This document shows, in pieces, positions 1 through 5,202 of a DNA stretch of 11,113 nucleotides. Every line of letters begins with the position of its first letter. Position 1 is the first letter of the stretch. The translations under genes were made by a program, and so were the position numbers. The DNA lies in NCBI GenBank assembly GCA_047606565.1, contig JASGEH010000199.1, forward strand, positions 1 through 11,113, in the 5' to 3' direction. This DNA is from Comamonas_F sp047606565. GTDB lineage: Bacteria > Pseudomonadota > Gammaproteobacteria > Burkholderiales > Burkholderiaceae_C. The notes below the pieces were generated by a model that was given only the letters and a program-made list of their open reading frames with translations, was not told the origin of the DNA and did no database searches.

Positions 1-2
1 CC

Positions 3-68
3 GACCCGCTGCACGAGGCCCGGCGCGCGGAAGTGACCTCGCTGTGGCGGCTCGGAGCCGCCGCCTGA
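3..68 (+). CDS. C-terminal end of an unidentified protein (partial)
   Basis: Reading from base 3 gives 21 codons (beginning DPLHEARR, ending LGAAA) closed by TGA at 66-68. The start lies outside the window. The stop falls 24 bp from the stop of the convergent tolC gene, which is the spacing expected for a real gene end. The residue mix, with paired Arg/Glu and an Ala-rich end, is plausible for a cytoplasmic protein, but no domain can be recognised from so few residues. In several Burkholderiales the gene next to tolC encodes the KDO transferase WaaA; that would fit but cannot be shown here. A frame this short could also be open by chance in GC-rich DNA. Confidence 0.4.
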   Translation, partial: DPLHEARRAEVTSLWRLGAAA

Positions 69-92
69 TCTCTGCTTTCCTGGGGGCGCTGT

Positions 93-1460
93 TCAGCGGG
101 TGGCTGGGCTGGCCGTTGCGGCCCGCAATTGGGCGTCGAGCCGGATCAGGTCGTCTTCCGACAGGTCGCCGGCGGCCTGCCGAAGCTGCAGCTCGCCCAG
201 CAGCACGTCGTAGCGCGCCTGCGCCAGATCGCGCTTGGTCTGGTAGAGCTGGCTTTGCGCGTTGAGCACGTCGATGTTGATGCGCACGCCGACCTCGTAG
301 CCCAGTTGGTTGGCCTCCAGCGCGCTCTGGCTCGACGCCTCGGCCGCCTCCAGCGCGCGCACCCGGCTGGTGTTGGCGCGCTGGTTGAGGAGGGCGGTGC
401 GCACGTCCTGCTCGGTCTGGCGCCGCACGCCTTCGAGGTCAATGCCGGCCTTGTCCTGCAGTGCCAGGGTTTCGCGCAGGCGGTTCTGGATGGCGCCGCC
501 GGCATACAGCGGCAGGCTGAAGGTGAGGGCGACGGTGGCCTCGTGGCGGCGGTTGGGTGAACTCAGCGTGTTGCCGTTGCGCACGTGCGTCATCAGGTAG
601 CCGACACTGGCGTCCACGGTGGGCAGGCGCCCGGCCTCGGCCTTGCGGGTTTCCAGCTCGGCGCTGTCGCGCGCCATCTCGGCCTGCCGTATCCGGGGGT
701 GCGCCTGCTGCGCCTGGGCGACCAGGACCGAGGGGTCGCGTGCCTCCAGAGTGGGCAGCGTGATCGGGCGCGCCAGGGTGATGGGCTCGGCGGCGGGCAG
801 GCCCGTCAGTTGCGCCAGCGCCAGCTGGCGCACGCGCCAGGTGTTCTCGGCGGCGATTTCCTCGGCCAGCACCAGGTCGTACTGGGCCTGGGCCTCGCGG
901 CTGTCGGTCACGGTGGTGGTGCCGACCTCGAAATGGCGCTTCGCCGATGCCAGTTGCTCGGCCACGGCGGCTTTTTGCGCGCGCACGAAGGTCAGGCTGT
1001 CCAGGCTGGCCAGGGCCTCGAAATAAGCCTGGCTGACCCGCACGATCAAATCCTGGTCGACCTCGGCCAGCACGGCTTGTGCGGCGTCGATGCGGCGCAG
1101 ACCCTGTTCGTAGGTGGCGACGTTGGCCGGCCGGTAGAGCGGCTGGGTGGCGGTGATGCCGGCGTTTTCTTCAGCGCCGTTGACTGTGGCGCGCGGGCCG
1201 TAGCGCTCGTCGCGCGCGCGGCTGGCCTCGGCATCGAGGCTGACGTAGGGCAGCAAGCCCGCGCGCGTCTGCGCGGCGCCGGCCAGGTCGGCCTGGTATT
1301 GCGCCAGCGCCGACTGGTAAGTGCTGTCATGGCCGCGCGCGGCGTGGTACAGCTCGGCCAGGCTTTGCTGGGCCTGGGCGGGTGTGGTGATGACCGTGGC
1401 GGAGGTGGCGATCAGCCATGCGGCCACGGCCAACAGCGGGCGCGGGCGCGTGCGTGACAC
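93..1460 (-). CDS. tolC: TolC-family outer-membrane channel protein
   Basis: This is a 455-residue outer-membrane efflux/secretion channel of the TolC family. Such proteins form the trimeric outer-membrane duct of type I secretion and RND or MFS drug efflux systems. The chosen start is GTG at 1460, 12 bp after the rhodanese stop. It gives an Arg-rich n-region, a hydrophobic core (LLAVAAWLIATSATVI) and a signal peptidase site at AQA|QQ near residue 31. The mature part shows the two structural repeats of the family: the first around residues 35-240 (TQPLYR, RVSQAYFEALAS, RHFEVGTTTVTDSREA) and the second around 250-440 (SLPLYAGG, GYEVGVRINIDVLNAQ). Long Ala/Gln-rich helical stretches match the coiled-coil tunnel. 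The length is typical of the family. No inner-membrane or periplasmic adaptor gene is adjacent, so the transport partners must be encoded elsewhere. It is last in the pcm-like/rhodanese/tolC operon. Confidence 0.93.
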   Translation of the reverse strand: MSRTRPRPLLAVAAWLIATSATVITTPAQAQQSLAELYHAARGHDSTYQSALAQYQADLAGAAQTRAGLLPYVSLDAEASRARDERYGPRATVNGAEENAGITATQPLYRPANVATYEQGLRRIDAAQAVLAEVDQDLIVRVSQAYFEALASLDSLTFVRAQKAAVAEQLASAKRHFEVGTTTVTDSREAQAQYDLVLAEEIAAENTWRVRQLALAQLTGLPAAEPITLARPITLPTLEARDPSVLVAQAQQAHPRIRQAEMARDSAELETRKAEAGRLPTVDASVGYLMTHVRNGNTLSSPNRRHEATVALTFSLPLYAGGAIQNRLRETLALQDKAGIDLEGVRRQTEQDVRTALLNQRANTSRVRALEAAEASSQSALEANQLGYEVGVRINIDVLNAQSQLYQTKRDLAQARYDVLLGELQLRQAAGDLSEDDLIRLDAQLRAATASPATR

Positions 1461-1472
1461 AGCGGGTTTCGC

Positions 1473-1832
1473 TCAGTAACGCGGGATGGCCGGATCGATC
1501 TCGCGCGACCAGGCATCGATGCCGCCATCGATGTTGGCCACCGTCTCGAAGCCCTGCTGCGCCAGATAGGCGGCCACGCGCTGGCTGCGGCCGCCGTGGT
1601 GGCACAGGCAGGCGAGCGGCTGGCTGGGGTCGAGTTCGCCGGCGCGCGCGGCCAGCTCGCTCATGGGAATGTGCACGAAGGCACCGCCGGCGGCCTCGAT
1701 CGTGGCCGGCGCGATGGCCGCCACCCGCAGTTCATCGGCTTCGCGCACGTCCAGCACCTGCGCCGGGCGGCCCTGGGCGGCGGCGGACTGGAGCCAGGAG
1801 GACAGGTGCGCGACGGGAATTTGTTCGATCAT
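1473..1832 (-). CDS. Single-domain rhodanese-like sulfurtransferase
   Basis: This 119-residue protein is one complete rhodanese domain with no signal peptide, so it is probably cytoplasmic. The CH2A-like motif is VLDVREADE (residues 27-35). The active-site loop is C-H-H-G-G-R-S with the candidate catalytic Cys at residue 77 (CX5 loop, Arg 82). The C-terminal NIDGGIDAW (100-108) is the usual CH2B-type end. Such proteins transfer sulfane sulfur to cyanide or another thiol; the true acceptor is unknown. A second Cys (75) lies two residues before the active one. ATG at 1832 leaves a 21-bp gap after the upstream methyltransferase, and the stop is 12 bp before tolC, so the three genes look co-transcribed. 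I see no strong Shine-Dalgarno sequence. The domain call is secure; a specific substrate cannot be assigned. Confidence 0.92.
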   Translation of the reverse strand: MIEQIPVAHLSSWLQSAAAQGRPAQVLDVREADELRVAAIAPATIEAAGGAFVHIPMSELAARAGELDPSQPLACLCHHGGRSQRVAAYLAQQGFETVANIDGGIDAWSREIDPAIPRY

Positions 1833-1853
1833 GAAAAGGCTTTGAACGCGTTC

Positions 1854-2531
1854 TTAGAAAGTGAAGCGGGTGGCTTCGGGGAAGCCGGCCAGGCGCGGCG
1901 CGACCGTGTCCCAGGGCTGGCGGGTGTTGAGCTGGGTCGGGTCGTCGGTGCCGCGTGTCACGAAAGTGGCGCGCATCACGATGTCGTCGCCCACGATGGC
2001 GCCCAGGCGGCCACCGGGCGCGAGTTTTTCGACCAGCGCGACCGGCACCGTGGCGACCGAGCCCGACAGCACGATGACGTCGAATTGCCCCTCGACGGCG
2101 AGCTTGCTGCCGTCGGCGCAGCGCACCTCGGCATTGCGCACGCCATTGGCCTGCAGGTTGGCGCGCGCCAGATCGGCCAGCGGCTGGTGGATGTCGAGCG
2201 TCAGCACGCTGTGGCCCAGGCTGGCCAGCAGCGCGGCCATGAAGCCGGTGCCGGCGCCGATCTCGAGGATGCGGTCGGTCGGCTGGATCGCCAGATCCTG
2301 CAGCAGGCGCGCTTCCACGCGCGGCGCCAGCATGACCTGGCCCTGGCCGATGGGCAGCTCCATGTCCACGAAAGCCAGGCCCCGGTGCGCGGCGGGCACG
2401 TAGTCCTCGCGCCGGATCGACAGCAGCAAGTCGAGCACGCGCGGGTCATGCACGTCCCAGGGCCGGATCTGCTGTTCGACCATGTAGTAGCGGGACTGTT
2501 CGATCGGGGAGGGTTCTTGTAGCGTGGTCAT
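1854..2531 (-). CDS. Pcm-like (protein-L-isoaspartate O-methyltransferase family) protein
   Basis: This 225-residue class I SAM-dependent methyltransferase is related to protein-L-isoaspartate O-methyltransferase, which repairs isoaspartyl damage in proteins. SAM motif I is LEIGAGTGF (89-97), followed by an acidic residue at the end of the next strand (TLDIH, 111-115) and LAPGGRLGAIVG (170-181). Ahead of these is the family block LPIGQGQ (59-65). In E. coli Pcm the next residues are TISQP, with the Ser/Thr used for substrate binding and catalysis. Here the aligned residues are VMLAP, so that Ser is replaced by Leu 68. It may therefore have a different substrate from true Pcm. It is first in the operon with the rhodanese and tolC. 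The ATG at 2531 is preceded by a modest AAGAGA-like ribosome site. Confidence 0.88.
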   Translation of the reverse strand: MTTLQEPSPIEQSRYYMVEQQIRPWDVHDPRVLDLLLSIRREDYVPAAHRGLAFVDMELPIGQGQVMLAPRVEARLLQDLAIQPTDRILEIGAGTGFMAALLASLGHSVLTLDIHQPLADLARANLQANGVRNAEVRCADGSKLAVEGQFDVIVLSGSVATVPVALVEKLAPGGRLGAIVGDDIVMRATFVTRGTDDPTQLNTRQPWDTVAPRLAGFPEATRFTF

Positions 2532-2596
2532 GGGCGGTCTCTTGCAACTTCAGTCGTCGGCGAGCCGCGGGAGGGCCCCGCACACGCGACTGTGGG

Positions 2597-2602
2597 ATTC
2601 TA
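2597..2602 (-). promoter_or_regulatory. Possible -10 for the pcm-like/rhodanese/tolC operon
   Basis: Read on the minus strand this is TAGAAT (5 of 6 matches to TATAAT), 65 bp upstream of the pcm-like ATG. I find no convincing -35 at 16-18 bp, so it is only a candidate. It directly follows ACACGCTC, which is also the sequence ahead of the rnhA -10 in the inverted-repeat element. Confidence 0.3.
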
Positions 2603-2715
2603 GAGCGTGTCATCGCCGCGCACCGCCCTGCCGCCGCACGATGGGCGCCGCGGTTCCGTCGGGTGCGTTGAAATGCGGTGCCGGCGCGTGCGCAGGCGTC
2701 ATTCAGATAGCGTGC

Positions 2716-2744
2716 TTGACGGAGAAGATATGCTTGCATATATT
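2716..2744 (+). promoter_or_regulatory. Sigma70-type promoter of the SRPBCC-MarR operon
   Basis: TTGACG at 2716-2721 (5 of 6 matches to the -35 consensus) is followed after exactly 17 bp by TATATT at 2739-2744 (4-5 of 6 matches to the -10). Transcription would start near 2751, giving a leader of about 25 nt that contains the ribosome site AAGAGG at 2764-2769, 7 bp before the ATG at 2777. This is the best promoter match in the window. Confidence 0.7.
2728..2741. promoter_or_regulatory. Perfect palindrome overlapping the -10: candidate MarR operator
   Basis: ATATGC-TT-GCATAT is a perfect 6-2-6 inverted repeat lying between the -35 and the -10 and running into the -10. MarR-family dimers commonly bind AT-rich palindromes of this size and block polymerase. 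Because a marR-type gene is the second gene of the transcript, negative autoregulation is the simplest reading. That is an inference from position and symmetry only. Confidence 0.55.
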
Positions 2745-2776
2745 AAGCTCACATATCAAATTGAAGAGGCATCCCC

Positions 2777-3190
2777 ATGAACAACTGGAGCAAGTCTTAC
2801 GGCCGTGACATTGAAGCCACACCCCATGCCATATGGGCAGTTCTCGCCGATACATCCACTTGGAATTTGTGGAATGCTGGAGTCAAATCTATTCAGATCG
2901 ACGGCGACTTTGTTGCGGGAACTCATTTCACAATGGAGCTGCCTGACGGTGATGTCATTAAAAGCAAGCTGATTTCTGTTGTTGAGCGACAGCATTTCAT
3001 TGATGAGAGCAGGCTAGGTGAAACGGTGGTTCAGGTTGAGCATCGTATTGAGGTGCTCAGGGAAAACAAGAGTCGTGTCACCTACACCATTCGGGTTCAA
3101 GGCCCGGAGTCACAAGTGATTGGGGAGGCCGTTAGCGAAGACTTTCCCCTCGTTATTGAAGGTCTGGGCCAATTCATTGCCAATCATTAA
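2777..3190 (+). CDS. SRPBCC (START-like) family protein
   Basis: This 137-residue protein has the layout of the SRPBCC/polyketide cyclase-like fold. It opens with a strand and the family start pattern DIEATPHAIWAVLADTSTWN (11-30), LWNAGVKS follows, then alternating beta strands (for example THFTMEL, VEHRIEVL, RVTYTIRV). A C-terminal helix (about 122-137) would close the hydrophobic cavity. Such proteins bind small hydrophobic ligands; some are cyclases or hydrolases, but no catalytic residues can be assigned. There is no signal peptide, so it is cytoplasmic. The ATG is preceded by AAGAGG with 7-bp spacing. It sits 9 bp before a MarR-family gene and probably shares its transcript. Base composition is about half GC and codon third positions use A/T freely, unlike the flanking genes, which suggests acquisition by transfer. 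Confidence 0.85.
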   Translation: MNNWSKSYGRDIEATPHAIWAVLADTSTWNLWNAGVKSIQIDGDFVAGTHFTMELPDGDVIKSKLISVVERQHFIDESRLGETVVQVEHRIEVLRENKSRVTYTIRVQGPESQVIGEAVSEDFPLVIEGLGQFIANH

Positions 3191-3199
3191 AATCACCTC

Positions 3200-3646
3200 A
3201 TGACACCCAAGCCACTTCCCAGTCGTTTCAGTGGGCCCTATGAAAGTCCTGGTTTTTTGTTGTGGAGAGTTTCCAATGCCTGGCAGCGAGAGCAAAGGAT
3301 TGCCCTGCAGAAACTTGGCATCACTCACACACAATTTGTAGCATTGGCGGTGGCCAATTGGTTTGGTCAGACAGAGTCAGTAACCCAGGCCAGGCTTTCT
3401 CAGCTGACAGGCAGCGATCCAATGACCACTTCTCAAGTGGTTAGGGCATTGGAGAAAATGGGGTACTTTGAGAGAACTCCACACCCTCGTGACACCAGAG
3501 CCAAGGTTATTGCCGTGTCAGCAGAGGGGCGGGAAGTGGCGGCAGAGGGCGTAAAAATCGTGGAAGAAGTCGATCAGGAATTTTTCAAAGGCTTGGGCGG
3601 TGAAACCATTTCCATCATTAAGTTGTTTCAAAGTCTGCTGAGGTAG
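3200..3646 (+). CDS. MarR-family winged-helix transcriptional regulator
   Basis: This 148-residue protein has the MarR fold. It has an N-terminal dimer helix (about 18-40), a helix-turn-helix with recognition helix around TTSQVVRALEKMG (76-88), and a beta wing ERTPHPRDTRAKVIAVSAEG (91-110) with the family's usual Asp-x-Arg turn (D98, R100). A long C-terminal dimerisation helix completes the domain. MarR proteins are dimeric repressors or activators released from DNA by small phenolic, lipophilic or oxidising signals. The gene follows the SRPBCC gene by 9 bp, with a weak ribosome site, so coupled translation is likely. A palindrome over the operon's -10 is a likely target. Like its partner it is about half GC and stands out from its GC-rich surroundings. 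The inducer is unknown; the SRPBCC protein may handle the same compound. Confidence 0.92.
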   Translation: MTPKPLPSRFSGPYESPGFLLWRVSNAWQREQRIALQKLGITHTQFVALAVANWFGQTESVTQARLSQLTGSDPMTTSQVVRALEKMGYFERTPHPRDTRAKVIAVSAEGREVAAEGVKIVEEVDQEFFKGLGGETISIIKLFQSLLR

Positions 3647-3735
3647 GCCGCCCGTGGTGCTGGCATCTAAGATCTTCGGTGCAAAGGCAGAAGTTTCTAT
3701 CAATCAATGGGCTATCAAGACAAGGAATATTCAAA
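3647..3735 (+). other. Right edge of the lower-GC stretch, with msrA ribosome site
   Basis: This 89-bp gap between the marR-type gene and msrA is the last lower-GC sequence before the high GC returns. I see no terminator with a T-run. AAGGA at 3722-3726 lies 9 bp before the ATG at 3736 and fixes the msrA start there, not at the upstream in-frame ATG at 3679. Confidence 0.5.
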
Positions 3736-4275
3736 ATGATGACGGAAGTAGTGGTTTTTGGCGGTGGCTGTTTTTGGTGCACCGAAGCCGTCTTCTCGCG
3801 CGTGCGCGGCGTGGTGTCGGTGCAGTCGGGCTATGCCAATGGGCATGTGGATCACCCCAGCTACGAGCAGGTGTGCACGGGGCAGACCGGCCATGCCGAG
3901 GCGGTGGCGCTGGAATACGAGCCCGGCGAGATCGGGTTGGCGGATCTGCTGGCGATCTTCTTCGCCACCCACGACCCGACCACCCCGGACCGCCAGGGCC
4001 ACGACGTGGGGCCGCAGTACCGCAGCGGCGTGTACTGGACCAACGAGGCGCAGGCCACGGCGGTGCGCGCCTTCGTGGCCGAGCTGACGGCGGCGCATGC
4101 CTACGGCGATGCGCCCATCGTGACGGAGCTGGCGCCGCTGGCGGCGTTCTGGCCGGCCGAGCCCGAGCATGACCGGTATTTCGAGCGCCATCCCTACCAG
4201 GGCTATTGCGCCATGGTCATCGCGCCCAAGGTGGAGAAGTTCGAGCGCGCACTGGGCCAGTTCCTGCGGAAATAG
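3736..4275 (+). CDS. msrA: Peptide methionine (S)-S-oxide reductase MsrA
   Basis: This enzyme reduces the S epimer of methionine sulfoxide in free or protein-bound methionine, using thioredoxin. It is part of the oxidative-damage repair machinery of the cytoplasm. With the start at 3736 it has 179 residues, the usual size. The signature GGGCFWCTEAVF gives the catalytic Cys at residue 12. Further family blocks are SGYANGH (31-37), GHAEAVALEYEP (52-63), FFATHDPTTPDRQGHDVGPQYRS (76-98) and HPYQGYC (152-158), where Cys 158 is the probable recycling Cys. A second ATG at 3739 is possible; an in-frame ATG at 3679 would add 19 residues with no family match. No MsrB gene is adjacent. Its coding sequence is GC-rich like the core genome, so msrA is probably native and the SRPBCC-MarR pair was inserted ahead of it. 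Confidence 0.95.
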   Translation: MMTEVVVFGGGCFWCTEAVFSRVRGVVSVQSGYANGHVDHPSYEQVCTGQTGHAEAVALEYEPGEIGLADLLAIFFATHDPTTPDRQGHDVGPQYRSGVYWTNEAQATAVRAFVAELTAAHAYGDAPIVTELAPLAAFWPAEPEHDRYFERHPYQGYCAMVIAPKVEKFERALGQFLRK

Positions 4276-4299
4276 AGGCGGCTTGCGGGTGTAGGCATC

Positions 4300-4319
4300 C
4301 ATGCCACAGTTTTGGCATG
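4300..4319. repeat. Perfect 7-bp inverted repeat ahead of the toxin-antitoxin pair
   Basis: CATGCCA-cagttt-TGGCATG is a perfect 7-6-7 inverted repeat, 24 bp after the msrA stop and about 90 bp before the toxin promoter. It has no T-run and is a poor terminator. It could be an operator for the XRE antitoxin or simply a short hairpin; neither can be decided here. Confidence 0.35.
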
Positions 4320-4393
4320 ACGCTGGACAAGTGGCCGATTCGGTTCGGGCCAGCAAACCCTTCTTTCGGCTCCGATGAGGGTGAATCTTTTTT

Positions 4394-4401
4394 GATACAC
4401 T
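4394..4401 (+). promoter_or_regulatory. Candidate -10 of the RelE-type toxin-antitoxin operon
   Basis: GATACACT follows a T6 run and contains TACACT (4396-4401), a reasonable -10. It ends only 5 bp before the ATG at 4407, so transcription would start at or next to that ATG and give a leaderless message. No clear -35 is visible 16-18 bp upstream. Confidence 0.4.
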
Positions 4402-4406
4402 GGACC

Positions 4407-4478
4407 ATGGAAGAAGCGTCTCCTACCCTTCCATGTCGTCTTCTATCAGGCGGAAAGTGGCTCCGAGCCAGTGCGTGA
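4407..4478 (+). other. ATG-led 23-codon frame produced by a one-base offset at the toxin start
   Basis: The ATG at 4407 is followed by one G (4410) and then AAG AAG CGT. Read in its own frame it gives a 23-residue peptide (MEEASPTL..., stop 4476-4478) with no recognisable character. Omitting one G would join the ATG to the toxin frame as MKKRLLPFHVVFYQAE. The frame from 4411 on is open into the toxin but has no ATG, GTG or TTG before 4471. This looks like a +1 frameshift at the toxin's second codon. A short leader peptide overlapping the GTG at 4471 by 8 bases is the alternative. Confidence 0.5.
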
Positions 4479-4761
4479 CTGGCTACGGGCACTCACGGCA
4501 GAAGATCGCAAGGCGATCGGGGTTGACATCAAGACGGTGCAGTACGGATGGCCCTTGGGCATGCCGCTGGTGCGCAAGATGGAGCCCGGCCTGTGGGAAG
4601 TGCGTTGCGATATTCCTGATGGCATCGCTCGCGTTTTGTTTACCGTGCTGGCTGGACAGATGGTGTTGTTGCACGGCTTCGTCAAGAAGTCCGCGAAAAC
4701 GCCAGAGCCAGACCTCAAAACCGCCAGGAACCGATTGAAAAAGTTGAAGGGAACATCATGA
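4471..4761 (+). CDS. RelE/HigB (phage Gp49-like) family toxin, N-terminus displaced by a frameshift
   Basis: From the first in-frame start (GTG, 4471) the product has 96 residues; correcting the one-base offset at 4410 would give 117. Family blocks are VRDWLRALTAEDRKAIGVDI, YGWPLGMPLVRKMEPGLWEV, ARVLFTVLAGQMVLLHGFVKKS and KTPEPDLKTARNRL, matching Gp49-like RelE-superfamily toxins that cleave mRNA, usually on the ribosome. The unstarted upstream sequence (LPFHVVFYQAESGSEP, codons from about 4423) reads as the expected first beta strand. This argues that the GTG start is not the ancestral one and that the toxin is impaired unless translation begins unusually. The gene ends in an ATGA overlap with the antitoxin gene. 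Toxin-first order is typical of HigBA-like pairs. Its GC is somewhat below that of the flanking genes. Confidence 0.82.
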   Translation: MRDWLRALTAEDRKAIGVDIKTVQYGWPLGMPLVRKMEPGLWEVRCDIPDGIARVLFTVLAGQMVLLHGFVKKSAKTPEPDLKTARNRLKKLKGTS

Positions 4762-5045
4762 ACAAGCACCTGGGCAGCAACTTCGACGATTTCCTGGATC
4801 AGGATGGTATGCGTGAAGAAGTGACGGCTGCCGCCATCAAGCGTGTCATCGCGTGGCAGATCGCTCAGGCCATGAAGGCTCAGAAGATCAGCAAAACCGA
4901 GATGGCCGCGCGCATGCACACCAGCCGCATGGTGGTGGGCCGGTTGCTCGATGAGAAAGACACCAGCGTCACCCTTGCCACGTTGGCGCGTGCCAGCGTG
5001 GCCCTGGGTACGCCGCTGCGTTTCGAGCTGGGCACCGCAGTGTGA
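4758..5045 (+). CDS. XRE-family (HigA-like) antitoxin
   Basis: This 95-residue protein has an N-terminal segment (about 1-25: DDFLDQDGMREEV) and a Cro/C1-type helix-turn-helix around residues 30-80. The DNA-binding helices are ISKTEMAARM and TSRMVVGRLLDEKDTSVTLATLARASVALG. It should bind and neutralise the RelE-like toxin encoded upstream and repress the shared promoter. Its ATG overlaps the toxin stop (ATGA, 4758-4761), so its translation is probably coupled to ribosomes finishing the toxin. It has no frameshift and appears intact, so the pair may persist as antitoxin plus an altered toxin. The inverted repeat at 4300-4319 is one possible operator. The family is clear; specificity for this toxin is inferred from adjacency. 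Confidence 0.88.
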   Translation: MNKHLGSNFDDFLDQDGMREEVTAAAIKRVIAWQIAQAMKAQKISKTEMAARMHTSRMVVGRLLDEKDTSVTLATLARASVALGTPLRFELGTAV

Positions 5046-5202
5046 ACGGGCATTGCCGCAAGAGCCTGCTGCACGCCAGCCGCATCAGGCGCTGAATATA
5101 AAACCGCCTGCCGAGGCATCCGGATGAGCGGATTGATCTGTGCAGTTTGGTCCTGCGCGAACCCGACGACAAGCGCGCGACAGGTTCCAATAAGATAGCG
5201 CC
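5046..5202 (+). promoter_or_regulatory. Intergenic region with -10-like boxes ahead of the AEC permease
   Basis: TAAGAT at 5191-5196 (4 of 6 matches to TATAAT) ends 6 bp before the permease ATG at 5203, so a transcript from it would be leaderless. No ribosome site precedes that ATG, which supports the idea. A second AT-rich box, TATAAA at 5097-5102, lies farther up. CAGGCG/CGCCTG (5086-5091 and 5105-5110) could form a 6-bp hairpin over it, but without a T-run it is not a convincing terminator for the toxin-antitoxin pair. Confidence 0.4.

Noticed and set aside
3679..3735. Upstream in-frame ATG of msrA adding 19 residues
   Set aside because: The ATG at 3736 has AAGGA 9 bp upstream and gives the normal family N-terminus; the extension resembles no MsrA sequence.
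5117..5126. CATCCGGATG palindrome ahead of the permease
   Set aside because: A single 10-bp palindrome of mixed composition with no second copy nearby; expected by chance at this scale.
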